Assembly (NCBI RefSeq): GCF_905397285.1
Contig: NZ_CAJPUX010000003.1
Location: 1 to 64,000, forward strand
Length of the DNA: 64,000 bases
Source: Cupriavidus plantarum
Lineage (GTDB): Bacteria; Pseudomonadota; Gammaproteobacteria; Burkholderiales; Burkholderiaceae
Direction: 5' to 3'
How positions within the stretch are numbered: position 1 is the first letter of the stretch; each line of letters starts with the position of its first letter. The position numbers and the translations under genes are program-made. Below the pieces are notes generated by a model, which searched no databases, was not told the DNA's origin, and worked only from the letters and a program-made list of their open reading frames with translations. This document shows, in pieces, positions 1 to 8,533 of the stretch.

Positions 1-26
1 GACCTCCTCAGCGTGACAACCCCTTA

Positions 27-142
27 TGCCTGGTGACCATAGCGAGTTGGAACCACCCCTTCCCATCCCGAACAGGACCGTGAAACAACTCCGCGCCGAT
101 GATAGTGCGGATTACCCGTGTGAAAGTAGGTCATCGCCAGGC
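27..142 (+). rRNA. rrf: 5S ribosomal RNA
   Basis: This is the 5S rRNA of the large ribosomal subunit. The 5' TGCCTGG and the 3' CCAGGC pair as the terminal helix, and the internal AACCACCCC, CCATCCCGAAC and GATGATAGTG segments are the usual conserved 5S loops. The length of about 116 nt is normal. It is the last gene of an rRNA operon whose 16S and 23S genes lie before the window. A strong intrinsic terminator follows 12 nt later. The exact ends may differ by a few bases. Confidence 0.95.
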
Positions 143-154
143 TCTTATGCTCAG

Positions 155-190
155 AACCCCTCAGCGCACTCCGCTGAGGGGTTTTGTTTT
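155..190 (+). terminator. Intrinsic terminator of the rRNA operon
   Basis: A perfect 12-bp stem (AACCCCTCAGCG at 155-166 with CGCTGAGGGGTT at 172-183) closes a 5-nt loop and is followed by a T-rich run. It lies directly after the 5S gene and would end rRNA operon transcription. Confidence 0.92.
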
Positions 191-392
191 TTGGGCTTTT
201 GTTTTTTCGCAACGCGAATTTCCGGTCAGGGTACCGGAGCATTCCTGGCTCAATCCCCATCTGATATCTTCACCTTCAAGTTCTGCGCATTGTCGTGGAA
301 CGATGCAGTCAGCAACAGCAAAGCCGTGGTGCCAAGTTGAAGCATTGACATAGCGCCGTAGCGGCAAAGAAAGATTTGGGTGGGGGAAAGTC
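191..392. other. Intergenic region between rRNA terminator and lipoprotein gene
   Basis: About 200 bp with no convincing gene. A perfect TTGACA hexamer at 345-350 could be a -35 box for the downstream lipoprotein gene, but I see no good -10 at standard spacing. A purine-rich GGGGGAAAG stretch just before the ATG at 393 is a credible ribosome-binding site. Confidence 0.4.
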
Positions 393-1343
393 ATGGGGGC
401 CAAGATGTTTCGGCCAGCGGGTTGGGCTGGTGCGGCGGGCTTGCTGCTGCTTGCAGGATGCGCATCGACAGCACATCCCCCCGAGGACCCTGCCAGTCTT
501 GCCGCCGCCTCTGCGGTCGATTGCAAGACGTTCGCCGCAAAAGCCGCCATGAAGGCGGCAGTCACTGCCCCGCTGCTTCCCACGCTCGATCCCCTGGAAC
601 TCGCCAACCGCGCCGGCAATCCGGAAGCGGATGCGGGTACCGGCGCGGGCGCGGTGGATGGCGAAGGCGAGATTGATGCCGTCATCGCGCCGCCATTGGC
701 GACGCTGCCGCTGTTCTCCACCGCTGCGGGTCCCGCAAAGACGCCCGCTGGCTGGCAGCCCTGGACCATCAATCGGAACAAGACGCCGACGCGCTACGCG
801 CTGACCCAGGTCGACGAGCGCGTGGTACTGCATGCGGAGGCCGACAATTCGGCGTCGGGCCTGTACGTGCCGCTCGAGCAGCGCGCTGCCGGGACGATTC
901 GCTGGACGTGGAAGACGCGCGACGTTATCCGCGGCGCGGACAATGCCGAGAAGCAGCGCGAGGATGCGCCACTGCGTTTGTTCGTTGCGTTCGACGGCGA
1001 CCATTCGACGCTGTCGCTGCGAGACCAGCTGATGTTCGAGATGGCCCGCATCACCACCGGGCGCGAGATGCCCTATGCCACGCTGATGTATATCTGGGGC
1101 GGGCGCCGTGGCGAAGGCACCGTGCTGTCCAACCCCCATACCGATCGCGTGCGCATGATCGTCGTCGACTCCGGCACGCGTCATGCCAACGAATGGCGCT
1201 GCCATGAGCGCGATTTGCGCGCGGACTACAAGAAAGCGTTCGGCACCGACCCCGGCAAGGTCATCGCCGTCGGCCTGATGACCGATACCGACAATACCAA
1301 GACGCGCGCCGAGGCCTGGTACGGCGATATCGCCCTGGACTGA
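393..1343 (+). CDS. DUF3047 family lipoprotein
   Basis: This is a 316-residue predicted lipoprotein of unknown function. Residues 1-22 form a short hydrophobic signal that ends in a lipobox (LLLLAGC) with Cys23 as the probable lipidated residue. A low-complexity Ala/Pro/Gly linker follows. From about residue 110 to the end the sequence has the features of DUF3047: the RWTWK region, an LFVAFDGD strand and the closing AEAWYGDIAL. It would be exported and anchored in the envelope. The ATG at 393 has a strong GGGGGAAAG site; an in-frame ATG at 405 is possible. It is monocistronic between the rRNA operon and a converging gene. The DUF3047 call is from recalled family features, and no function should be assumed. 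Confidence 0.82.
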   Translation: MGAKMFRPAGWAGAAGLLLLAGCASTAHPPEDPASLAAASAVDCKTFAAKAAMKAAVTAPLLPTLDPLELANRAGNPEADAGTGAGAVDGEGEIDAVIAPPLATLPLFSTAAGPAKTPAGWQPWTINRNKTPTRYALTQVDERVVLHAEADNSASGLYVPLEQRAAGTIRWTWKTRDVIRGADNAEKQREDAPLRLFVAFDGDHSTLSLRDQLMFEMARITTGREMPYATLMYIWGGRRGEGTVLSNPHTDRVRMIVVDSGTRHANEWRCHERDLRADYKKAFGTDPGKVIAVGLMTDTDNTKTRAEAWYGDIALD

Positions 1344-1357
1344 ACAGGGCGAGCCGA

Positions 1358-2398
1358 TTAGATGGAGCAGACGAGCGGTTCGGACCGGTCGGCGAGCGCG
1401 AGCATTGCGAAGGTAGCGAGCCAGTGCGTGGCCACGTAGTGGCCATCCACGGCTTGCGACAGCGATGCCTCGAGGTGCGCCGACCAGGCTCGGACCGCGT
1501 GCGCCTGCATCGGTTCGGGAAGGGCGGGAGCGAGAAGCTTCCAGCACCACGCGCGCGACAAGTTCAGGCCGTCGAGGTGCGATAGCTTCGGATCCGAACG
1601 GTCGCTGACCATGACCGGCGTCATCCACGTGGCGAGATCCGCCTGCGTAGGGGCGAACATTTCCCACCATTCGTCGAAGTCGCAGCCGTCGAGCACGTAG
1701 CGCATCAGCACGGCTTCGGTCATGCCGCCCGAGAGAAATTCGTCGCCGCCCGGCTCATAGCGGGCCGGATAGCGTTGATCGTGACCGAACCAGCGATGGG
1801 CGCGGCGCACGATCGCGCGTTTCAGCGCCGGATGCGAGTCCGTGTTCGCGTACGACAGCGCCATGATCAGCGCGAAGGCGCTGTTGGCGTGCGTGCCCGT
1901 GCGAATCGGAAAATCCGCGATATCGAGATAGTCGATGAGACGTTGAGCGAGATAACCGGCCAGCGGCGCGCATGTGTTGGCCCAGCGTTTGGCCTGCGAG
2001 TCCGTGGCAGCGAGCGTGTGCAATTCCGCCTGCAGGCGCAATACCCACGCCCAGCCGTAGGGACGTTCGAACGTCCTGGAACCGGCGTGCTCGAAGTACG
2101 CAAGCTCCGTCGCGATGGCGTCGGGCTGCAGCTGCTTGTCGAGCGTGGCGCGGATCTCCGCGGCGATCTCGAGCGAGGGGCGCTGGGCCAGCACGCGCAC
2201 CAGCAGCCAGTGCATGTGCACGCTCGAGTGCCAGTCGTAGCTGCCGTAGAACACCGGATGCATCGTGATGGGCTCGCCGATATCGTCCGGGCCCGTCATC
2301 AGGTGATCGACCTTGTACGGATATTTCCGGACGATGTTGTCGAGGGCGACGCGTGCAAAGCGCGTGCTTGTGGCGTCGTCCAGCAGCATAGACGTCAT
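1358..2398 (-). CDS. DUF2891 family protein
   Basis: This is a 346-residue soluble protein with no signal peptide. An early HPVFYGSYDWHSSVHMHW segment, a later RTGTHANSAFAL region and GGDEFLSGGMTEAVLM fit the DUF2891 family, whose members look like all-alpha proteins of unknown activity. The conserved His, Trp and Asp residues suggest an active site, but this is inference. The ATG at 2398 lies 4 nt after the stop of the upstream M20D amidohydrolase gene, so the pair is almost certainly co-transcribed and coupled. An in-frame ATG at 2389 is an alternative start. The linkage suggests a role in peptide or amide breakdown. It converges with the lipoprotein gene, with only 14 bp between them. Confidence 0.82.
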   Translation of the reverse strand: MTSMLLDDATSTRFARVALDNIVRKYPYKVDHLMTGPDDIGEPITMHPVFYGSYDWHSSVHMHWLLVRVLAQRPSLEIAAEIRATLDKQLQPDAIATELAYFEHAGSRTFERPYGWAWVLRLQAELHTLAATDSQAKRWANTCAPLAGYLAQRLIDYLDIADFPIRTGTHANSAFALIMALSYANTDSHPALKRAIVRRAHRWFGHDQRYPARYEPGGDEFLSGGMTEAVLMRYVLDGCDFDEWWEMFAPTQADLATWMTPVMVSDRSDPKLSHLDGLNLSRAWCWKLLAPALPEPMQAHAVRAWSAHLEASLSQAVDGHYVATHWLATFAMLALADRSEPLVCSI

Positions 2399-2402
2399 GA
2401 GG

Positions 2403-3596
2403 TCACGCCGGGGCGAGCCACTTTTCCACGAGCTTGACGAAGAACGTCGAGCCCACGGGCAGCAGTTCGTCGTTGAAGTCGTAGCTGGGGTTGTGCAGCA
2501 TGCACGGGCCCATGCCATGGCCGGACTCGCGGTGCTTGCCTTCGCCATTGCCGATGAACAGGTAGCAGCCGGGCTTCTCCCGCAGCATGAACGAGAAGTC
2601 TTCGGCGCCCATCGTCGGCTCGTAGTGGCCATCGACGTTGCTCGCGCCGACGAGTTCGCTGGCGACGCCTACCGCGAACTCCGTTTCGGCCGGAGTGTTG
2701 ATGGTCGGCGGATAGTTGCGGTGGAACGTGAATTCCACGGTGCAATCGAACGCCTGCGCCACCGCGCGGGACACCTCTTCCATGCGACGTTCGATCAGGT
2801 CCAGCACGGGCACCGTGAACGTGCGCACCGTACCGCCGAGCCACGCTTCGTTCGGCACGATGTTCGTGGCGTCGCCGGCGTGGAACTGCGTGACCGAGAT
2901 CACCGCCGTGTCGATCGGGCGCTTGTTGCGCGTGATGATGCCCTGCAGTGCCGAGACGATTTGCGCGCCGACGAATACGGGATCCGCGCCGTTGTGCGGC
3001 ATGGCCGCATGCGCGCCCTTGCCGCGCACGACGATCTTGAATTCGTTGCTGGACGCCATGAAGGGGCCGGCGGTGGTGCCGAACGAGCCGGCGGGCATGC
3101 CCGGCCAGTTGTGCATGCCGAAGACCGCGTCGCACGGGAAGCGCTCGAACAGGCCGTCCTTGATCATCTCACGCGCGCCGCCGCCGCCTTCTTCGGCCGG
3201 CTGGAAGATCAGGTTCACGGTGCCGTCGAACGAGCGGTGCTGCGCCAGATAGCGCGCGGCGCCAAGCAGCATCGCGGTGTGGCCGTCATGCCCGCATGCA
3301 TGCATCTTGCCCTTGTGCTGCGAGGCATGGCCGAAGGTGTTGGCTTCCTGCAGGGGCAGGGCGTCCATGTCGGCGCGCAGGCCGATGGTCCGGTTGCTGC
3401 CGCCATTGCGGATCACGCCCACGAGGCCCGTGGTGCCGAGGCCGCGGTGCACCTCGATGCCCCACGATTCGAGCGTGCTGGCGACGAGGTCCGCCGTGCG
3501 CTGCTCTTCGAAGCACAGCTCCGGATGCGCGTGGATGTCTCGTCGGATCTTCTGGATTTCGGCTTGCGCCTGGAGGATTTCGGGGAGGAGTTTCAT
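2403..3596 (-). CDS. M20D family amidohydrolase (hippurate hydrolase-like)
   Basis: This 397-residue metalloenzyme of the M20D group hydrolyses amide bonds of N-acyl amino acids such as hippurate. The HPELCFEE segment (about 24-31) and the HACGHDGHT motif (99-107) supply metal ligands Cys101 and His103. QPAEEG (132-137) carries the catalytic and binding glutamates, and MHNWPG places His162. A C-terminal MLHNPSYDFND segment completes the usual set. A dimerisation domain lies between. There is no signal peptide, so it acts in the cytosol. I chose the ATG at 3596, which begins at the conserved domain; an upstream in-frame extension looks non-coding. It heads a two-gene operon with the DUF2891 gene and is divergent from a peptide importer. 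Substrate specificity cannot be read from sequence. Confidence 0.93.
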   Translation of the reverse strand: MKLLPEILQAQAEIQKIRRDIHAHPELCFEEQRTADLVASTLESWGIEVHRGLGTTGLVGVIRNGGSNRTIGLRADMDALPLQEANTFGHASQHKGKMHACGHDGHTAMLLGAARYLAQHRSFDGTVNLIFQPAEEGGGGAREMIKDGLFERFPCDAVFGMHNWPGMPAGSFGTTAGPFMASSNEFKIVVRGKGAHAAMPHNGADPVFVGAQIVSALQGIITRNKRPIDTAVISVTQFHAGDATNIVPNEAWLGGTVRTFTVPVLDLIERRMEEVSRAVAQAFDCTVEFTFHRNYPPTINTPAETEFAVGVASELVGASNVDGHYEPTMGAEDFSFMLREKPGCYLFIGNGEGKHRESGHGMGPCMLHNPSYDFNDELLPVGSTFFVKLVEKWLAPA

Positions 3597-3914
3597 GATG
3601 CCGGTGGGTACTGGCGAATGGGGACACCCCAAGATCATACGACGACCGTCATCAAAGCGCCAAAGCATGCACTTGCGATCACGTTCGGGAGGCCACGCAG
3701 TCTCGCACGTGCCGCCACCACCCGCGCGGGTGGGTTTTCACGCATGGCGTGGAGGGGTTACTGCTGGAACAGTTCATGCTTGAAGTGCCCGGCCAGCCGC
3801 GCGAGATTCCACGATGCGTAACACGCCGCACCAAAACGGCGCGACGCGGCGATGCGGCTGATTGATCGATGGTCAGTTCATACAGATTCCGATACCGATA
3901 GGGGGATTCGCGCG
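3597..3914. promoter_or_regulatory. Divergent intergenic region between amidohydrolase and peptide importer
   Basis: About 320 bp must hold the promoters of both divergent units. I cannot assign confident -35/-10 pairs. A terminator-like hairpin is visible at 3718-3737: CCACCC, loop GCGC, GGGTGG, then GTTTTC. The importer start at 3915 is preceded by a TAGGGGG ribosome-binding site about 9 nt upstream. Confidence 0.4.
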
Positions 3915-5513
3915 ATGTTCCTTCGCCATGCCAAGAAGGCGGCTCGACAGCTTTGCGGTGCAGCGCTGCTTACCGGGGCCCTCGGCCTCGCGGCAGCCGC
4001 ACCGGTCCACGCAGCGGACCTGCGGATTGCCATGAGTTCGCCGCCGACCTCGATGGATCCGCATTTCTATAACCTGTTTTCGAATATCAACGTCTCGGAG
4101 CACGTCTTCGACACGCTGATCAAGCTGGATCCAGACAGCCGCGTGATCCCGGGCCTGGCCGAGTCCTGGAAGCTGGTCAACGACACCACGTGGGAATTCA
4201 AGATCCGTAAGGGCGTGAAGTGGCATGACGGCTCGGAACTGACCACCGAGGACGTGGTGTGGGCGCTTGACCGTCCGGCGACCATCCAGAACAGCCCGGG
4301 CAAGTTCGACGTCTACACGAAGGCGATCGTCAGCAAGAAGGTCATCGACAAGTACACGATCCAGCTGGTCACGGCCCAGCCGTATCCGCTGATGCTGAAT
4401 GACCTGACTTCGGTCTTCATTGTGCAGAAAAAGGCGACGCAAGGTCTGTCGTCGGACGACTTCGCACAGGGCAAGGGCATGATCGGCACCGGCCCGTTCA
4501 AGTTCGTGAGCTACGCGCGCGACGATCGGGTCGAACTGGTGCGCAACCCCGACTACTGGGGCCCGAAGCCGGCGTGGGACAAGGTAACGCTGCGCTTCAT
4601 CCCGAACCCCGCCACCCGGCTGGCCGCGCTGCTGTCGGGCGACGTGCAGGCGATCGAGAATGTGCCGACGCCTGACCTGCCCAAGGTGCGCCAGGATCCG
4701 AAGCTGAATTTCTTCTCCAAGATCTCGCACCGCGTGATCTACCTGTACTTCGATACCAAGCGCGACAAGTCGCCGTTCGTCACGACGAAGGACGGTCAGC
4801 CGATGGACAAGAACCCGCTGAAGGACGCGCGCGTGCGCATTGCCATCAGCACGGCCATCAACCGCCAGGGCATCAAGGACCGCCTGATGGAAGGCCTGTC
4901 CGAGCCCACCAACAACCTCGTGCCGTCGACGCTGTTCGGCTACAACCCGGAACTGAAGACGCTCAAGTACGATCCGGAAGCCGCCAAGAAGATGCTGGCG
5001 GACGCGGGCTACCCGCAGGGCTTCGGCCTGACGCTGCATACGCCGAACAACCGTTACGTCAACGACGAGCGCATCGCGCAGACGATCGCGCAGAACCTGA
5101 CGCGCGTCGGTATCGTGACCAAGGTGGAAGGCATGCCGATGGCCACGTATGCGTCGAAGGGCGGCAAGCACGAATGGTCGTTCGGCCTGGTGGGCTGGGG
5201 CGCGCAGACGGGTGAAGTGAGCTCGCCGCTGCGCGCGCTGCTTGCCTGCGAAGACTCGAAGAAGGGCTTCGGTACGGTGAACTGGGGCGAGTACTGCAAT
5301 CCGAAGATGGACACGGTGCTCGAGAAGGCCCTGGCAACCGTGGACGATAACGAGCGCTCGAAGCTGCTGCAGGAAGCGACGGCGATCGGCATCCTCGATG
5401 GCGGTATCATCCCGATCCACCATCAGGTGACGACGTGGGCGACGGTCAAGGGCATCTCCTATGTGCCGCGTACCGACGAACGCACCTACGCGCATAACTT
5501 CAAGCCGCAGTAA
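3915..5513 (+). CDS. Peptide/nickel-type ABC transporter substrate-binding protein
   Basis: This is the 532-residue periplasmic receptor of an SBP family 5 (DppA/OppA-like) importer. Residues 1-34 are a typical Sec signal: a basic start, a long Leu/Ala core and a VHA-ADLR cleavage site. Mature sequence features are SMDPHFYN near the N-terminus, VRNPDYWGPKP, and an AGYPQGF segment in the second lobe. The ATG at 3915 gives the intact signal peptide; the upstream in-frame extension is not signal-like. It is the first gene of a five-gene transport operon. A hairpin lies between it and the first permease gene, which commonly lets the receptor be made in excess. The ligand could be di- or oligopeptides, glutathione or another small molecule. 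Confidence 0.93.
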   Translation: MFLRHAKKAARQLCGAALLTGALGLAAAAPVHAADLRIAMSSPPTSMDPHFYNLFSNINVSEHVFDTLIKLDPDSRVIPGLAESWKLVNDTTWEFKIRKGVKWHDGSELTTEDVVWALDRPATIQNSPGKFDVYTKAIVSKKVIDKYTIQLVTAQPYPLMLNDLTSVFIVQKKATQGLSSDDFAQGKGMIGTGPFKFVSYARDDRVELVRNPDYWGPKPAWDKVTLRFIPNPATRLAALLSGDVQAIENVPTPDLPKVRQDPKLNFFSKISHRVIYLYFDTKRDKSPFVTTKDGQPMDKNPLKDARVRIAISTAINRQGIKDRLMEGLSEPTNNLVPSTLFGYNPELKTLKYDPEAAKKMLADAGYPQGFGLTLHTPNNRYVNDERIAQTIAQNLTRVGIVTKVEGMPMATYASKGGKHEWSFGLVGWGAQTGEVSSPLRALLACEDSKKGFGTVNWGEYCNPKMDTVLEKALATVDDNERSKLLQEATAIGILDGGIIPIHHQVTTWATVKGISYVPRTDERTYAHNFKPQ

Positions 5514-5523
5514 CGTGGCCGGC

Positions 5524-5546
5524 CAAGCCGCCATCATGGCGGCTTG
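5524..5546 (+). promoter_or_regulatory. Intercistronic hairpin after the receptor gene
   Basis: CAAGCCGCC and GGCGGCTTG form a 9-bp perfect stem around ATCAT, 10 nt after the receptor stop. There is no T-tract. It probably stabilises the receptor mRNA 3' end or causes partial termination before the permease genes. Confidence 0.55.
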
Positions 5547-5604
5547 ACGCGGGACTGGCCGATGGTCTGGTCGGCCGGTCTCGCGAAAGGATAGTGTCCC
5601 CAAC

Positions 5605-6582
5605 ATGCTGGTCTTCATCATCCGGCGCCTGATGCAGAGCATTGTCGTGCTGCTGGTCATGTCGCTGCTCGTGTTCCTCGGCGTATTCGCCATCGGCAAC
5701 CCGGTCGACATCCTGATCAGTCCGCAGGCGGACCAGGAAGACATCAAGCGCACCATCGCGGCGCTGGGTCTCGACAAGCCCTTGTGGGAGCAGTACTGGA
5801 TCTTCCTGCAGAACGCGCTGCACGGTAATCTCGGCACCTCGTTCGCGCACGGAACGCCCGCGCTCAAGCTGATTTTCGAACGCATGCCCGCGACGATGGA
5901 ACTCGCGGTCTGCGCAATCCTGCTGGCCATCGTGCTCGGCATTCCGCTGGGCCTGATCGCGGGCCTGCGGCCGAACAGCGTTGCGGCCAAGTCGATCATG
6001 ACGATCTCGATCCTCGGCTTTTCGCTGCCGACGTTCTGGGTTGGGCTGATGCTCATCGTCGTCTTCGCCGTGCAGCTTGGGTGGCTGCCTTCCAACGGGC
6101 GGGGCGAGACCGTGTCCGTGCTCGGCGTGCCTTTGAGCTTCCTGACGATGGACGGGATCCGGCATCTGATCCTGCCGGCCATCACGCTGTCGCTGCTCAA
6201 TATCGCGATGGTGATCCGCCTTACGCGCGCGGGCACGCAGGAAGCGATGCTGCAGGACTACGTGAAGTTCGCGCGCGCGAAGGGCCTGTCGAGCTCCCGC
6301 ATCGTTGGCGTGCACGTTCTCAAGAACATCATGATTCCGATCGTCACGGTGATCGCGCTACAGTTCGGCTCGATCATCGCGTTCGCGATCGTTACCGAGT
6401 CGATCTATGCGTGGCCCGGCATGGGCAAGCTGATCATCGACTCCATTCAACTGCTGGACCGGCCCGTGATCGTCGCGTACCTGATGGTGGTCGTGACGCT
6501 GTTCATCCTGATCAACCTCGTGGTCGACATCGTGTACAGCATGCTCGACCCGCGTGTTCGCATCGCCGACAACAAGGGCTGA
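5605..6582 (+). CDS. ABC transporter permease, DppB type
   Basis: This is a 325-residue inner-membrane permease of the peptide/nickel importer class. The N-terminus (FIIRRLMQSIVVLLVMSLLV) is the first transmembrane helix with the usual arginine pair. Five further hydrophobic segments follow. The cytoplasmic EAA loop, which docks the ATPase, is seen around YVKFARAKGLSSSRIVGVHV (about residues 217-236). The MLDPRVR C-terminal tail is typical of the DppB branch. It pairs with the next gene product to form the translocation pore. An AAAGGA ribosome-binding site precedes the ATG. The next permease starts 5 bp after its stop. Confidence 0.93.
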   Translation: MLVFIIRRLMQSIVVLLVMSLLVFLGVFAIGNPVDILISPQADQEDIKRTIAALGLDKPLWEQYWIFLQNALHGNLGTSFAHGTPALKLIFERMPATMELAVCAILLAIVLGIPLGLIAGLRPNSVAAKSIMTISILGFSLPTFWVGLMLIVVFAVQLGWLPSNGRGETVSVLGVPLSFLTMDGIRHLILPAITLSLLNIAMVIRLTRAGTQEAMLQDYVKFARAKGLSSSRIVGVHVLKNIMIPIVTVIALQFGSIIAFAIVTESIYAWPGMGKLIIDSIQLLDRPVIVAYLMVVVTLFILINLVVDIVYSMLDPRVRIADNKG

Positions 6583-6586
6583 CGTC

Positions 6587-7519
6587 ATGAGTCTTACTAC
6601 CGCACCTCAAGGGACGCCAGCCGCCGCGGCCAGGCCGCAGCGCGAGCAGACGCCGTGGCGCCGCTTCGTCGGGCAGTTCGTGGCGAGCAAGCTGGCCGTT
6701 ACCGGGCTGGTCGTACTGGCGCTGATTCTGCTGGTGGCGATCTTCGCGCCGCTGCTGTCCCCGCAAAATCCGTACGACCTCTCGTCGGTCAACATCCTCG
6801 ACAACTTCCGCCTGCCGGGCGAGCGCGGCGACGATGGCATGCTGTTCGTGCTGGGCACGGACGAGCAGGGCCGCGACGTGCTGTCGGCGGTGATGTACGG
6901 GCTGCGCATCAGCATTGCCGTGGGCGTGGTCAGCACCATCATCGCGCTGATCGTCGGGGCGACGCTTGGCCTGCTGGCTGGTTTTCTCGGTGGCCGCACG
7001 GAGGCGATCGTCATGCGCGTGGCCGATCTGCAGCTGTCGTTTCCGCCGATCCTGCTCGCGCTGATCCTGCTGGCGCTGCTCGGCCGCGGCATCGGCAATA
7101 TCGTGATCGCGCTGGTCGCGGTGCAATGGGCGTATTACGCGCGGACCACGCGCAGCGCGGCGCTCGTCGAGCGGCGCAAGGAATATATCGAGGCCGCGAC
7201 GTGCCTCGGGCTGCCGGCGGGACGCATCATGTTCCGCCATCTGCTGCCGAACTGCCTGCCGCCGCTGATCGTGATCGCGGCGCTGCAGGTCGCCTCGGCC
7301 ATCACGCTGGAGGCGACGCTGTCATTCCTCGGCCTCGGCGTGCCGGTGACCGAGCCGTCGCTGGGCTCGCTGATCGCCAACGGGCAGCAGTTCCTGCTGT
7401 CGGGCAAGTACTGGATCAGCTTCTTCCCGGGCATCGCGCTGGTCACCACGATCGTGGCCATGAACCTCGTCGCGGACCAGTTGCGCGACGTGCTGAATCC
7501 GCGTCTGCAGACGCAATAA
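6587..7519 (+). CDS. ABC transporter permease, DppC type
   Basis: This 310-residue second permease of the peptide importer has a cytoplasmic N-terminal tail rich in Ala, Pro and Arg. The first membrane helix follows (LAVTGLVVLALILLVAIFAP). The conserved LGTDEQGRDVLS region marks the DppC/OppC family. Its EAA loop is around YIEAATCLGLPAGRIMFRHL. The closing VADQLRDVLNPRLQ is the family C-terminus. The ATG at 6587 lies 5 bp after the upstream stop and starts the MSLTT sequence; an earlier in-frame ATG would overlap the DppB-type gene and is less likely. It works with the adjacent permease and the two ATPases downstream. Confidence 0.93.
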   Translation: MSLTTAPQGTPAAAARPQREQTPWRRFVGQFVASKLAVTGLVVLALILLVAIFAPLLSPQNPYDLSSVNILDNFRLPGERGDDGMLFVLGTDEQGRDVLSAVMYGLRISIAVGVVSTIIALIVGATLGLLAGFLGGRTEAIVMRVADLQLSFPPILLALILLALLGRGIGNIVIALVAVQWAYYARTTRSAALVERRKEYIEAATCLGLPAGRIMFRHLLPNCLPPLIVIAALQVASAITLEATLSFLGLGVPVTEPSLGSLIANGQQFLLSGKYWISFFPGIALVTTIVAMNLVADQLRDVLNPRLQTQ

Positions 7520-7534
7520 ACCAGGGAGCGCACG

Positions 7535-8533
7535 ATGAGTCAGCCGACCTTGGTTGTCGAGCATCTCAAGACGCAGTTCTTTACGCGCGCGGGCGTTGCC
7601 CGCGCGGTCGACGACGTATCGTTCACGGTGCGCCGGGGCGAGATCATGGGCCTGGTCGGCGAGTCCGGGTCCGGCAAGTCGATGACGGGCTATTCGATCA
7701 TGGGATTGATCGATCCGCCTGGCAAGGTCGTGGATGGGCGCATCGCGCTCACGAGCCGCGATGGCGTGACGCGCGACCTGCGCGCGCTGACCCCCGCGCA
7801 ACAGCGCGATGTGCGCGGCAATCGGATCGCGATGATCTTCCAGGATCCGATGATGACGCTGAACCCCGTGCTGCGCATCGATACGCAGATGATCGAGGCG
7901 GTGCTCGCGCACGAGAACGTGAGCAAGGCGGTGGCACGCGAACGGGCCCGCAATGCGCTCGCACGTGTGGGCATTCCTTCGCCGGACGAGCGGTTGCAGT
8001 CGTATCCCCATCAGTTTTCGGGGGGCATGCGGCAGCGCGTGGCGATCGCCATCGCGCTGCTCAACAAGCCGGACCTGATCATTGCGGACGAGCCGACCAC
8101 CGCGCTCGACGTAACCATTCAGGGCCAGATCCTCTACGAGATGCAGACATTGTGCCGCGAGTCCGGGACCGCCCTGATCTGGATCACGCACGACCTGTCC
8201 GTGGTGGCGGGGCTCGCCGATAGCGTGTGCGTGATGTATGCGGGCAAGATCGTGGAGTCGGGCAGCGTGCAGCAGGTGCTCGAGCGTCCGGAGCATCCGT
8301 ACACGCATGGTCTGATCAGCTCGGCGCCATCGCGCAATCCGCGCGGCGCGCCGCTGCGCCAGATTCCGGGCATGACGCCGTCGCTGCTGAACCTGCCGGG
8401 CGGCTGTTCGTTCCGCGAGCGTTGCCCCTATGCGACCGATATCTGCAAGACCGAGCCGCCGCTCGCGCAGATGGCCGATGGCCGCGGCCTGCGTTGTTTC
8501 CACCCGGTCGTTGCGCAAGAGGAGGCCGCATGA
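7535..8533 (+). CDS. ABC transporter ATP-binding protein, DppD type
   Basis: This is a 332-residue cytosolic ATPase of the peptide importer. Walker A is GESGSGKS (42-49), the Q-loop is [11 protein letters not shown], the signature is FSGGMRQRV, and Walker B is [11 protein letters not shown] followed by an H-loop ITHD. The C-terminal oligopeptide-transporter extension carries the Cys-containing [16 protein letters not shown] segment, which in DppD-type proteins often binds an iron-sulfur cluster; that role is inferred. It forms a heterodimer with the next ATPase to drive uptake. Its stop overlaps the start of the next gene by 4 bases (ATGA), which suggests coupled, equimolar synthesis. Confidence 0.94.
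   Translation: MSQPTLVVEHLKTQFFTRAGVARAVDDVSFTVRRGEIMGLVGESGSGKSMTGYSIMGLIDPPGKVVDGRIALTSRDGVTRDLRALTPAQQRDVRGNRIAMIFQDPMMTLNPVLRIDTQMIEAVLAHENVSKAVARERARNALARVGIPSPDERLQSYPHQFSGGMRQRVAIAIALLNKPDLIIADEPTTALDVTIQGQILYEMQTLCRESGTALIWITHDLSVVAGLADSVCVMYAGKIVESGSVQQVLERPEHPYTHGLISSAPSRNPRGAPLRQIPGMTPSLLNLPGGCSFRERCPYATDICKTEPPLAQMADGRGLRCFHPVVAQEEAA

Noticed and set aside
3718..3737. Terminator-like hairpin upstream of the peptide importer
   Set aside because: As a terminator it would need an upstream plus-strand gene, and there is none. It is recorded only within the control region.
4000..6240. Long open frames on the minus strand opposite the transporter genes
   Set aside because: They are rich in Arg and His, match no protein pattern, and mirror well-supported plus-strand genes. 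They reflect high GC, which lowers stop codon frequency.
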